The notes below the pieces were generated by a model. It saw only the letters and a list, made by a program, of their open reading frames with translations, did not search any database and was not told where the DNA came from. A program made the translations under genes and the position numbers. 64,000 nt of DNA from Brienomyrus brachyistius. Taxonomy: Eukaryota > Chordata > Actinopteri > Osteoglossiformes > Mormyridae. Location of the stretch: the NCBI RefSeq assembly GCF_023856365.1, contig NC_064540.1, forward strand, positions 26,280,474 to 26,344,473. Direction: 5' to 3'. Shown one piece after another: positions 12,745-27,424 of the stretch. Within the stretch, counting starts at the first letter, position 1; every line of letters begins with the position of its first letter.

Positions 12745-12833
12745 GATGGATGGATGGTTGATTGGATGGATAGATGGATGGATGGATGGATGGATGGATG
12801 GATGGATGGATGGATGGATGGATGGATGGATGA
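12745..12833. repeat. (GGAT)n microsatellite grown from a SINE tail
   Basis: More than 20 GATG units continue directly from the 3' end of the SINE fragment at 12555-12744. This suggests expansion of the retroposon tail. Confidence 0.9.
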
Positions 12834-13723
12834 TGTCTTAATCAGCATTTAATACATTATGAAATATAAAACTACAAAGAATAATTTTTGTATCATTTTA
12901 CATTTACTATTTGGGGAATGCAAATTTCCATGCATTTGGTGAGTGACATACACTATTGTATGATTATGGGCAGGTTAAGTTATGTCAAGTAATCTTGAGG
13001 AATCGATTAATAAAATTAAGTTGCTTTGAAAACAAAGGGATATTGCTGATATCTTAAAGAACGGGATAGAAAATATTTATCCTCCTCCTGCAGATTCTTA
13101 ATTTGACAATCCTAGTTGACAGGCAGCCAGTAGATAAGGCTGTTAAGTTCTCCATTTTTGGTTGTTCTAAGAGAATCTGCAATAATATTTTTATGCATTT
13201 AAAAATTAATGTTAATATTTTATATTTTGTATTTTGTTCAGTAACTGTCATATGCAGCCTTCCTGCCATGTTTCTATTGTTAACGTAGTTTTTATTGCGT
13301 CTTCTTATACCTCAGCCTTATATGCTTTGTTCAAACGTACAAACTTCGGTTTGTTAATACTGATTTGTAATGTAGGTCAGTCCAGTCTGCATTTATACAG
13401 TATGTACTATTTAAATGCAGGGGTGTCAGTGGCGGAACAACTGTACACTGGGTCCTGGGGCAAAAACGGACCCCCTTCCAAATTCATACCTAGAGCCTGC
13501 CAACGCAGCAGTTGCAGATGATGAAATTTAAATAACCTCCAAATATCATATAAATTACCCATAATGCACAGCGGCAGTAAGCAAATTCCACAAACATGCA
13601 TTTTTCACAACATTACTCAACAACATAGTTTGACTACAAAAGATTACAAACTGTTGCATTTCAAACTTGTTTTAAGTATCGTACCAAATATTTTTTTAGT
13701 GTTGACTCCCACCAGGAGTTTGT
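12834..13723. other. Gene-free sequence, nothing recognised
   Basis: AT-rich, with short non-informative ORFs on both strands. Confidence 0.5.
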
Positions 13724-13735
13724 ATGAATTAAAAT

Positions 13736-14083
13736 CCATCCATTTTCCAAACCACTTATCCTACTGGGTCGCGGGGGGTCCGGAGCCTATCCTGGAAGCA
13801 ATGGGCACGAGGCAGGGAACAACACAGGGTGGGGGGCCAGCCCATCGCAGGTCACACTCACACACCATTCACTCAGACATGCACACCTATGGGCAATTTA
13901 GCAACGCCAATTAGCTTCAGCACATTTTTGGACCGTGGGGGGAAACCGGAGTACCCAGAGAAACCCACGACGACATGGGGAGAACATGCAAACTCCACAC
14001 ACATGTGACCCAGGCGGAGACTTGAACCCGGGTCCCAGAGGTGGGAGGCAACAGTGCTAACCACTGTGCCACCATGCCGCCCC
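13736..14083 (-). mobile_element. tRNA-derived SINE, full length, minus strand
   Basis: Same family as the copies at 3451 and 63083. It is flanked by atgaattaaaat (13724-13735) and atgcattaaaat (14084-14095), a 12-bp target-site duplication with one mismatch, which fixes both ends. ORFs across it are retroposon reading frames, not genes. Confidence 0.92.
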
Positions 14084-14095
14084 ATGCATTAAAAT

Positions 14096-15300
14096 AAGAG
14101 ATATAAAAGTAGCATATTAGTTCACATAATATGCATGACATCAGTGCCTTAAACCTCAGGAATGCTTATGCAGTATGTGGGTTTTGAACCTGGAGAGGGG
14201 CCCTCCTATCTACTAGCCTGCCTCTGAGGGGCTCTATAAAGGCAAGGATGTTAGGACGATTCCAGGGGCCTCTATGTGATGGAGGCGCTAAAAATTTGGA
14301 GCTTAATTGGATTGGTTTGAGTTGGGTACCCAATATGATATGCTTTCATGGGTCTCAACATTTAAATATTTAGGTTTCTGCAAAGCCTTTTCAGCAGCTA
14401 CAGTATAATACTATTTTGTAGTATTCTGCATGGCATAGCTTAAACTATTTTCTATTTGATCTTACTATTCTAATTTCTAATTCTAGTTTAGACCTGCTTG
14501 ATTTCTGCATAAAAGTGTACAATAACAGTAACTCCTGCACCCTGACTCCCATGCCTAGTCTGAAAGGAGTTTTGCTTGCTGTCCATCTGTACATGCAAAG
14601 AAAAGTAACTCTATAAGATTAAATAATGAAATGGTAAAATCGGTAACCATGATTTTACTGAAGATTAAAATAAGTTAAACAATTGATCATAACTCTTCAG
14701 ACTTAAAATAGCAATTCTTTTGGCTTAGGTCGACATTCTGCACTGCAGTAGTCTAATGACACCTTAATTTCATATTGATCTGCCAAAACTAGTCTGTTTC
14801 CAAGACAATAGCTTGTGCCCCAGTTCTACCTAAATAACAGACTATGTCTTGTGACTCCCTTTAATGACATGCCTTGGGAGACAGGTATTGTATTAAAAAT
14901 GGGTTCAAACTTTGTACAGAACACATCCTCCTGTATAATTGAACACCAGGACTTTGCTTCTGCATCAGGGTAATCTGAGGTGAGTCCACATAAGAAGACT
15001 GAGAGGTGATGTTCCAGTTTTAACCCTCTATTTAACAAATAAGCCAACTGTGCATCTGAGTACAGTATGTTAGGTATGTCCAGGCAGTATTCATTCCCAT
15101 GAAATGTTGGAGCAAATAATTAAATATAGATGGTTTTACCTTTTTAGAGCAAATGGGGATTTTTTAAAAAACAAACACCTGAAAAATAATATCTAAATCC
15201 CATATTTAGAAGTTTGTGAAGAATATCTCATTTACTTTAGCAAATTATAAATGTCTACAATCCCAACTGACCTGCAATATAGTATTTGAAGTTCATCTTT
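14096..15300. other. Gene-free sequence, nothing recognised
   Basis: AT-rich unique-looking sequence; no exon, RNA gene or repeat that I can name. Confidence 0.5.
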
Positions 15301-15303
15301 TTT

Positions 15304-15372
15304 ATTTTATTCACCTTTATTTAACCAGGCAAGACAGATTAAGAACATGTTTCTTATTTACAACTGTGGCCT
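15304..15372. repeat. Interspersed repeat fragment
   Basis: The phrase tcacctttatttaaccaggc, followed by aagaacatgtttcttattta and caactg, resembles a dispersed repeat common in teleosts, including salmonids. The family is not assigned. Confidence 0.5.
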
Positions 15373-16720
15373 TTCTTGATGAAACAGTGGGAAAAAAGAA
15401 CTACTCAGAAAAGCCTTTCAACTTAAAACAGGTTTTACAATTTGCACACCAGACTTTCAAAATGTACATTTCGCAAAACATGGACTAACTTATTTTTCTT
15501 TTCTTCGGAAACCTCTCAAAACATTTTTGAGGAGCGGTACTTTAAAAATGCCAGTTTTGCTGTGCCTTATGGGGATGGTCATATATAACCAACTGTCTGC
15601 CTCTCCTTGATTCCATCACACTGTGCTAAAGATAACACAGTTTTAAAAGTAAAATTCCAACCACCTTGGGAATACCTGGCACCAGTATTTAGAGGGAAGT
15701 AGCTGCATGTTGGTGTTAAACAATTCTCATTAATTAAGCATGGTTTGAATTCTGAACATAGGAGAATTTGAGATGATAATTAACAAATTGGAATACAGAG
15801 ACATGAGTGGAGAATGGGGACTCGGGTGCAAGGCAGACTTCAGTCAAATTAATCACATTCCTGCCAGATCCACTGTTATCTCACTTTGCTCTTCATTGTA
15901 CTAGAAGGCATCCATTAATTCTTGTGTCGGTGAGTGCAGCTTCAGCTCAGTAATGAGTGAGCTCCTTTTCTCCTGAATGACAGAGCGTAAGTGGAGGACG
16001 TGTGTGTGTGTGTGAGGGAGATAGGTGACCTGGGCAAATGACATGTCACACAAGGTGCTGGTCAGCTATTTACACTGAGATATACTGGCTTGTTTCCCCT
16101 TACAAACTGTAATATCTAAGCATATGGAAATGCTGTCATAGAAATGATGTAAGAATTTTAATGAAATTCGTTACGTTCCCTTTATTATTATGCTAATTAG
16201 AAAAAAAGTATTCTCTGGAATTTTTGTCAATCTCAGAATATTAATATTTTACACTTCAGTATAATTCTCTATGAAAATGCACGCAAAGATTGCCGACTTA
16301 AAAGATTACATCAAGGAGTTTTCCTACAAAAAAGCAAACGTGATCACATTAAATAAGCCTTTTCCTTAGCTTTGAGTCTGGATTGAAGCCCCTAATACTG
16401 CACGTCTACCTAAAAGCACAAAGGAAGACTGTAAAACTAAGTTAATGTAAAAATTAAACCATGCTCTCCACACACAATATAAAGGTTACATTATAACCCT
16501 TGTAATACTTTAATGACTGTAGATGTTATAGACTTCAGTTACAGTATATGGCTTACTACACTGGTCTATGCAAGTAAACACTGCTGGGGCAGTTGGCCAA
16601 GTTGTAGTCATCAAGCCTGTCTTTGAAACTGCCATATTAATACATTTACATATATAAATGTAGCGTGCACCTTCAAAGCATGTTACAACTAACGATGGTG
16701 TAGCTATACATAGTGTATAT
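15373..16720. other. Gene-free sequence, nothing recognised
   Basis: Includes a short (GT)n run near 16000. No coding signature. Confidence 0.5.
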
Positions 16721-17048
16721 CAGGGGTCACCAACATGGTGCCCACCGATGTCACCAACACCAGGATGCCCCCAAGGACCACATAAGTCGCCCGCGGACCT
16801 GTTCTAAAAATAGCACAACTCACCAATGGGCAGCGTAGAAAATTAGATTTTATCCTGTTGCTATTCTTCTTTAATAACATTTGCATTTACATAGATTTGG
16901 AAATGACAATATCGAAAAAAGGATTTAAAACATGTTTATTATGCATAAAGTTTAGATAAGTTTAGGGGGGCGTTTCAAACTAGTAGCCCTTTGTATGGCT
17001 CAGTACCTGTGATGTAGCTCTCAGTTTCAAAGAGGTTGGTGACCCCTG
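16721..17048. mobile_element. hAT-type non-autonomous element
   Basis: Perfect 14-bp terminal inverted repeats (caggggtcaccaac at 16721 and gttggtgacccctg at 17035-17048) bound a 328-bp body with no ORF. Flanks gtgtatat and gcatatac agree at 5 of 8 positions, which fits a worn 8-bp hAT duplication. The terminus is of the CAGGGGTC type known from hAT elements. Confidence 0.8.
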
Positions 17049-17055
17049 GCATATA

Positions 17056-17130
17056 CTGCCAAACTCCACACACATGGAACCCTGATCCTAGAGGTGTAAG
17101 GCAACAGTGCTAAGCACTGCACCACATATG
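17056..17130 (-). mobile_element. SINE head fragment, minus strand
   Basis: The sequence actccacacacatggaaccc, then gaggtgtaaggcaacagtgc and taagcactgcaccac, corresponds to the reversed tRNA-like head of the SINE family. It lies directly after the hAT element. Confidence 0.6.
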
Positions 17131-17849
17131 AACCCCCCTTAATATTAATTATTAACAAGGACATGTACAGCCAGTGTAGGATAAGCTGGCATAAATAACA
17201 GATGAATGGACGGATGTACAGAGCTGGCTTGGAAAAGCCTCGACCTAATCCTTTTAAGGTTTGAAAGATCATACAATACTTAAATGCTGGTTCATAGAAA
17301 TATGGGGTTTTTCTTGGTTTTATATTTTGTGTGACAGAACCAATAGCTAAACATTAGGCTTTCTTTTTTTAAAAATGATGTAGATCACCTACTGCTACGA
17401 CGCAAAGCTTAGTATACAGTATCAAACTACATCTATTGTAACTTACCTTAGACTGTTTACCACTTTATACAGTACTGTGTTTAGTAATGAATTGTTAATA
17501 TATATCATTAGTAGCACCAAGCTTGGCATTGTGCTCACAAAGATGTTTAACTGAAAGTTAAAGTTATCAAGCATAACTCATAATTATGGCTGCATGTTAC
17601 TGTAGTTACATCATAAATTTAAAATGCATTATACCATGATAAGAGTGTACTGTCTAATTACAATTTAATGTGGTTATTATGGCAGAGCTGCAATTCTTTT
17701 GAAGTTATAGTCAGTTTTATTTTAACTGTATTTTACATATATGCAGATTAAGGTCCTTCCTTGTGTAGCATGAACACTCTCAGACTTGTTCCTGTTTATA
17801 TTTAGTTTATTGTCTGACACATTTATCTAAAGCATATGTTTTGGCGGGC

Positions 17850-18550
17850 ATGGCGGACAGATAATCCACAGTGTAGTTTAAAGACACTGAGGGTACTCTA
17901 TTACAGTATTAACTGAACACAAAAAGACTTGAAACAAAAGGAACCATGACAAAGGCAGGAGGGTAATACAGGAATTAACAAGGGCTAACTAAATATGAGA
18001 TAAAAAACTAATACATTCAAGAGACCACTGCAAAGCAGCACATACCACAAACCAACTGAGAAAGAGGAGAAAGGCAGGCACTTAAATATGCAAATAACAA
18101 GGGCTTGAACAAGGGATACTGTAGGTGTGGGCAAAATAAGGGACAGGTGAGGGTAATAATCAAATATTAGGGACTAGGGCAACGTAGGAGATCTCCAAAC
18201 ATAGTTACAATAACAATTTTGTATAATTACAAAACTATGTACACACAAGGATAACCAGAAACAGATACAAAAAATTATCAATACAGAAGTAACATGAACA
18301 CAAGATAACTAACAAGGGGAAAAACCAAAACTTTCAACAAAGTCAGCCTCCTGGCAGCCTCAAACCCATGGCAGTAATAAAGTTTGGTTCGCACACATGG
18401 CAGCCTAGGCAACAAAAGAACACACTGAACTCTGAAAGATACTAAACTTGAACAAAGTAGAGGAACGCAGAACAGGATGGCCAGAAACATCAGCTGACCA
18501 AACAGGGAAATGACAGACAGGACAGGATAAGGCAGGGACTGATCCTGACA
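17850..18550 (-). mobile_element. LTR-like repeat, minus strand
   Basis: Read on the minus strand it starts tgtcaggatcag (18550-18539), passes through ctgatgtttctggccatcct and a TATTTAAG-type box (near 18080-18090), and ends near 17850. It matches the plus-strand element at 28967-30240 in order. No protein domain was recognised. Confidence 0.45.
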
Positions 18551-18657
18551 GCAAGATTTGAATTTTCTTATTTATACTGCTGCGTACTACACTGTAGCAG
18601 TTTGGGTGGCACCTTGACAGACATCCCACACAGTGGTGGATGGAAAAAGTGGCTGAT

Positions 18658-18752
18658 GGGTGGGTCTGGATTAAATCAGGGTGTGTCTGGATTAAATCAG
18701 GGTGGGTCTGGATTAAATCAGGGTGTGTCTGGATTAAATCAGGGTGGGCCTG
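18658..18752 (+). repeat. 21-bp minisatellite, 4.5 copies
   Basis: The unit gggtgggtctggattaaatc(a) is repeated four times plus a partial fifth. Units alternate between gggtggg and gggtgtg starts, suggesting duplication of a 42-bp pair. Confidence 0.95.
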
Positions 18753-19284
18753 AGAAGCAGGAATAGCACAAAACTCGCAGAGTTACACAATGTCAGTCAA
18801 CGAACATAAGAGCCAAAGTTCTGAATATTATTATTATTAATACATAATTCTCATATTTCCTAAGACAAAACAATTTACATTCAATGTAATTAGTGAAAAT
18901 TTAAATAATGAAAAAAAGTTCTATTATAATCATCTGAATGGGTGAGTGGGTCCCCCCAGGCCTACCCATAGACCTGCCCTGATCCCACCTTAGGCATACC
19001 GATTTCAGGAAACCAGATAGGGGACAAGTGGGAGAGGGGTGCTGGCTAGGTTTGGGCGGTATTACGGTAATACAATACTATATATCACGGTATATCTGGA
19101 TTGTATATATGGCAGTATTACGGTAATATGTTTGAAAACACCAGAATAAAAAAAAGCAGGACAAAAAACCATAACCCTATACTGTGGTATATGGATGGTA
19201 TGGTGGTATTAAAAAAGAAATACTAGTTAAGCTTCATGCTTGTTGTGGGATGTGGTGACGTCAGGGTAAAATTTGCTGACTGTT

Positions 19285-19301
19285 GGGGGGGGGGGGGGGG
19301 G
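19285..19301. repeat. G homopolymer
   Basis: About 17 consecutive G bases. Confidence 0.9.
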
Positions 19302-19635
19302 TGGAATTGCTGGCAGTAAAATGTGGGGCAGGATTGCAGCGGTGAACTTCTTGCTAGGATGACTTCAGCATGGACCTACAGCACCTAGACCTGATTGGGG
19401 AAGTAATCCCAAGAAATCCCTAAAGTAATCCCAAAACCAGCCACTCTTGATGTGTACCAATAAAACTATGTTAATTCTCTCTCACAGAAAGCAACACTAA
19501 CAGTATTATGTGTTCTTTGTAATAATGAGATATCCGAATCAAATGCGGGTCCGCTTCAGGGTGCCTTGTTTTATTTTGTTTAACAGCCACTCATTTACTT
19601 GTCATTTTCTTAGGAACACCTCAGCGTTATTCACA

Positions 19636-19836
19636 TTTTGAGGGCAGAATGAAAAATGATTGCTTCAGAAAGATAACCAATCAGATTGTAGAAGAGGTGA
19701 GCCCAAACAACTAGAAGAGGGGAGACCAAGACATCTGATTGACTGGTCTTGCCTCTTCTAGTTGCTTGGACCATCCTCCTCTACAATCTGATTGGTTATT
19801 TCTCTCAACCAATCATTTTTCCTTCTGCCCTCAGAA
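19636..19836. mobile_element. Foldback (MITE-like) element, about 200 bp
   Basis: Two arms of roughly 95 bp are imperfect reverse complements around a centre near 19736. Paired blocks include gagggcaga, gaaaaatgattg, aaccaatcagattgtaga and aactagaagagg. Nothing is encoded. Long arms and a tiny loop fit a foldback miniature transposon. Confidence 0.75.
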
Positions 19837-20387
19837 CATTTTTGCATAAGTAAAATTCCCATGAGCATACAATTGTTTCATTTTTTGATGATACCTTTAA
19901 ATAAATCAACCTTAGTGGGAGGTTCGAATTTAGTCATAATTTTAGCGTAGGATCAAGCTAATGAATAGACATTCTTTTTCAATGTCTTTTTTTGGTCATT
20001 AGTACCAAGGGTGCCAATAATTCTGGAGGGAACTGTAATGTGTGGTCCACTGGAAATCCAGTGTTTTTCTGCAAGTCAGCCCATATCTATATTCACAAGT
20101 AATATGCCACATACAATGTGGATCCTTGGGCAGAGGAAGCCTTGCTAAACCTGGAAACATCAGTTTCTGTCTGTCATGATTTATCACAAGGCCATTTCAG
20201 CAGTGAAAACTGAAAGTTATGTTCAAGGGAGGCCCTTAAATGCATGGTTTGTCTCAACAAATGAAATTCCATGCATATTCATAATAATACTGTATTTATT
20301 TTGCATTTAAACCTTTGCATTGTATGTGACTCATGTGATTGGCCTGACTGGACATTTAATATTTTTCTAGTTGGGTATATTAGCAGT
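19837..20387. other. Gene-free sequence, nothing recognised
   Basis: No exon or repeat that I can name. Confidence 0.45.
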
Positions 20388-20426
20388 TCAAAGCCACCAC
20401 TCAAAGCCACCACTCAAAGCCACCAC
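20388..20426 (+). repeat. 13-bp tandem repeat, three copies
   Basis: The unit tcaaagccaccac is repeated three times without change. Confidence 0.95.
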
Positions 20427-23220
<2,794 letters not shown>

Positions 23221-23281
23221 ATATATATATATATATATATATATGTGTGCGTGTGTGTGTGTGTGTGTGTGTCTGTGTGTG
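23221..23281. repeat. Compound microsatellite (AT)12(GT)n
   Basis: (AT)12 then GT repeats with CGT and TCT interruptions. It mirrors the (AC)n(AT)n tract on the other side of the SINE. Confidence 0.95.
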
Positions 23282-25607
23282 TCCCTGCATGCATCTGAAT
23301 GCAATCAAGTTAAATAAAACAGGCTAGAACAATAAAACAGGCAGGAGATCAAGAAATTGTTAAAAAGTTTAGAAGTGTCCTCAAAGGATATCACCAATAG
23401 CCTCTTCTGTCTGTGAATCCTTTTTAACCAATTCAAGTAAAAGCAGAAGCATTTCTACAAATTTGTCAGATATCCATGCTCATTGAAGTCCTCTTTGTTA
23501 CAGAAAAATAGCCCATAAAAGAATGTCTTAATCTGTCATTGCCTAAGGAGATTTATTCAAGACTAGTAAATAGCCTACTCATAATTACATATGAGTGTTT
23601 GGTGCTGAGAGCTCATGGACTGGCATTGATTGATGTGCAGCAATCAGTGATCAAGAGGTGATGGTTGTGTTATGCATATAACAATTTCACCTTTAGCACA
23701 AGGCTGGAAATTTTGTGCAATGCTTCTTCCCATTGACAAATACAGTGCTCACAGAGTCCTGGGATGGTTGCTTAATTCAGTAAAATATTGCAAATTTTCT
23801 GGTGTTATAACGAAAATCATTACTTTATTCATTTGTTTGCGAAAAGTATGTATTTGTATTAAAACATTCATTTCAAGTAGAAATTAATTCACACTCAAAT
23901 TGTAGTTCTAAAAGAGCTGTCATGGGTAGAACAAGCAGACAAGCAGTCTCACTGGATGCTTTTTAATTAATAACACCTTTGCCATAACACAATTATAAAC
24001 ACCAAACATTTGGGTTTAGTATCCCTTTAGGAGCCAGCGACTACAGTTGCAATTAATAGCAAAATGGCAAGACAGAACTGAATGAGTCAGTCAACAAATA
24101 GTCACTTAATAAAAAGAAAATGTCTCTCTAGAAGCTATGTGCTGATGTTAAACATTGCTTTTCAATGGACTTTTGTTATGAAACTAATACATTTGCAACA
24201 CTTTTACAGAATTATGCAAGTGTTCCAAGGTACCTTGTATATCCTGAATGTGTCCATTACCACCTGTGCAGCATTCACATTTAATCTTTGCTTTGAGGCA
24301 GCATTCCTTATTATATAGATAAGATAAGAGCTTGGTATTAATAAACCAGAAATGACAAATCTGCTCCCTTTGGAAAGGATATAAACTTTCTCTTGAAAAG
24401 GCGATCTTGTGGTTAATTTGCTAGAAAATTCTCTATTGAAAGTACTTTAGTTATGCTTCAGAACTCTTTTGATCGTGCCATTTCCAATGATTTTTGTTTT
24501 AGCAAGTATAGTTTTTTTTGTTATGCACTTTATTAAAATACTATGTATACATTAGTTAGAATTGCATATAAACCAATGTATATAAACCCAGCTTTGTTTC
24601 CTATTACCTCCCTTTTTTTAATGAAAAATAACAAAAATTTGCTTTTGACAGAATTCTGTGGCTTAATACTTGCATGAAAATATGTTTTTTTTTTTTAAAC
24701 CAAAACAATATCATTGGTTTTAGTTTCGCCGCAGCACAAACAACAACTTGACACAACTTCAAAGACTCAGTGAAACTCAGAAGCTGAGCGTCTCGCACAT
24801 GGAGGGAGATTAAGGGTTTGCATTCTGCAGTGCTGCTCTGTCTTAAGGGAACTTCCTCCTTTGCTACATTAGCCAATTAAAAATAAAGGGACATAATGAC
24901 ATCCTCACACTAACAGTGGACATAATAAGCACATTATACTAAAAATACATGTAAACACGAAACTTTAAAGCAAAGAAATGCTAGTTTTCATACTCCAACC
25001 CCTTTTTCCCAGGAGCATTATTCCAGAAAAAAATATCAAGATAAGCAACTATAGTGCTGAATATTTCCAAACAGCGCCCGTTACGACAAAACCTCTCTAA
25101 CATTATCGGCAAGATCTACCGCACCTGCTACTAATCAGCATTTAGTAGTTTTCATTTTAAACCTTCATAGCTAACTCACCTTGTCATCTTCTCTATGTGT
25201 TCTTTGTTTAAGATTATGTATCTTTTTCTGAATGTAGAAATTAGTTTACGTTAAAGAAAAGTCTTTTGAGCAAATGAACAAGAAATCAAAGTATATTAGA
25301 GATCCTGATACAGAAACTATTTGAGACAAAAAGTTAAACATGAATGATAGAATGATAGATGACTACATAGGGATTATTCCATGCTTTTCAGGCTGTGTAT
25401 ACACCCTTCACTGAATGTAATGCAAACTCATCAGACAATATGCATAAATATTTCATTCTTATGATTTCATTTTCTCATATGCCTGCAAATCTTTATAAAA
25501 GACAAGAGCTGTAACGTGAAATATACTGATTACGTATGAGATGGTAAATATTTCACAGACGCTCCCCAGATTACGATGGTCCGTGTTACTTTAATGTTTT
25601 CGATGGG
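23282..25607. other. Gene-free sequence, nothing recognised
   Basis: AT-rich and unique-looking, without coding or repeat signatures that I can name. Confidence 0.5.
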
Positions 25608-25614
25608 TATTCCA

Positions 25615-25736
25615 TCCATCCATCCATTTTCCAAACCGCTTATCCTACTGGGTCGCGGGGGGGTCCGGAGCCTATCCCGGAACAATGGGCACGAGGCAAG
25701 GAACAACCCAGGATGGGGGGCCAGCCCATCGCAGGA
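25615..25736 (-). mobile_element. 5'-truncated SINE with target duplication
   Basis: Only the 3' third of the family is present (tail through cagcccatcgcagg). It is flanked by tattcca at 25608-25614 and 25737-25743. A duplication around a head-less copy shows truncation at insertion rather than later deletion. Confidence 0.85.
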
Positions 25737-25743
25737 TATTCCA

Positions 25744-26565
25744 ATTCAATTTAGTTATTCCCTTTCAATACATTACACAATAAATTACATGAGATATTCA
25801 GCACTTTATTATAAAATAGCCTTTATGTTAATGATTTTGTCCAACTTTAGGATAATGTAAGTGTTCTAAACATGTTTATGTTAGGCTAGGCTAGGCTATG
25901 CTGTTAGGTAAGTTAGGTGTATTTTATTACAATGCATCTTTGCATTGCATTATTTTTGCGTTTCAATAAGTTTATTTGAACGTAACTCCATCAAAACCCA
26001 GACAGTGTCTGTACTAAATTTCTAGCAAGGCAAGAATTTCCTTTCCTGGCCAGTCAGTCAAAGTTGCATGCAAATAATTCAGTTCATTCAGAACCAAATA
26101 CTGCAAATTGATACAAAAGAAAAAAAAATGACTGAAATGAGCACAGCAGCCCTGTCGAGGGACAGGAGATTAATATCTTAATCTCTAAAACAAATCAAAC
26201 TGGAAGTGTGTCCTGCTGCATACAACGTGCCTTTGTGTGCTTTTCCACAATATTATAAAAATATAAATTGTATATGCTGGGATAACAAAGTGTTGATTTT
26301 GTCCATTTGGTAACATCTTGGCAATTTGTTTTCAGTTACCTCCGTCATGCTTGCAGGGATCTGAAATCTTTCTTGGAAGCATGCTGGGTAAGATGGAGTG
26401 CATCTTAAATGGATCACTGGCCTATCATAGAGCGTTAACCAATCAACAGACACCGACAATTTTCCATCCATTAAAGAAAACTGGATGGTGCCATTCATCT
26501 AAAAAACATGCGTTTCGAACGGCCATTGGTGTTTTTTCCAAAGTACCGGTTTGGCAGTGGTTGGT
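25744..26565. other. Gene-free sequence, nothing recognised
   Basis: Contains a short run of ggcta-like units near 25883-25905. Otherwise nothing recognised. Confidence 0.45.
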
Positions 26566-26740
26566 GCTGCGACTCCTCCAGAGTTGGGGACTGTAATCCT
26601 AGCTCTATGTGCATGGGGTTTGCATGCAATGGACTGGCACCCTGTCCAGGATATACCCCTCTCTTGTGCCCTATTCTGCCTGGGATAAGCTCCAGGCCTG
26701 CAGCCCTGACCAAGAAAAGCAGCTAGAAGATGTATGGATA
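26566..26740 (+). mobile_element. Decayed SINE copy with internal deletion
   Basis: The phrases ggggtttgcatgcaatggac, tggcaccctgtccaggatat and tgggataagctccagg match the family, but the middle is missing between the gtttgcatg block and the atggactggc block. Confidence 0.6.
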
Positions 26741-26910
26741 TGATAAACAAGCATTCCCACTACAGCTTTAATGCTTCCTGGAATTCATGATTAAGAGTTT
26801 TTTTTTTCAATTATAAAAATGTTAAATTACATGTAAATTGAGTGGTAATTTACTGACGTGTTATCAGAATCATTCACTTCATAAATGTTTAGAGGGCATT
26901 GAACTGTATG

Positions 26911-27424
26911 CAGCACCAGTCACAAGTTTGGACACACCTACCCATAGAAAGGTTTATTTGTACTATTCTCTACATTTTTGAATAATTATAAAGACTATAA
27001 ACTATAGTATATAGACCATAAATTATAATATAACATATATAGAATTATACACTGACCAAAAAATTATCAGAGAAAAAATATATTTCTTAGTGGGGAGCTT
27101 TGTGGGTTGGGACTGGGTTTCTGGGTTTCTGGTTCAAATACCTGGACTGATAGAGTGATCCCACCACTGGGTAGTTGAACAAGGCTCTTACCCCTAATTT
27201 CTCCTCTATACCAGTTTCATGAGGTGGCTTCATGCTTTTCCAGCCGCCCTGAAAGAGGTTCCCCAAATGCTGATCACCCATTTGCCACTTTTCCTTCACT
27301 CAGGTCAAACTCCACCTAAACCATTGCTGCTGTGTTTAGGTCAGATGGCCTGGTCATGTGATATGACACTATCACTCTCCTTTGTGGGAGGCTTGTCCTG
27401 TCCAAACTTTTGACTGGTACTGTA
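26911..27424. mobile_element. Tc1-like non-autonomous element with an internal SINE-like piece
   Basis: The left end cagcaccagtcacaagtttg and the reversed right end cagtaccagtcaaaagtttg match in 18 of 20 bases. TA dinucleotides flank both ends. I recognise the caccagtcaaaagtttggac terminus from fish Tc1-type elements. No transposase remains. The interior at about 27085-27205 resembles an old tRNA-derived SINE (ctggttcaaatacctggact, ccactgggtagttgaacaag). Confidence 0.65.

Noticed and set aside
12745..12833. Regularly spaced short repeats, considered as a CRISPR-like array
   Set aside because: This is a tetranucleotide microsatellite in a vertebrate genome, with no spacers.
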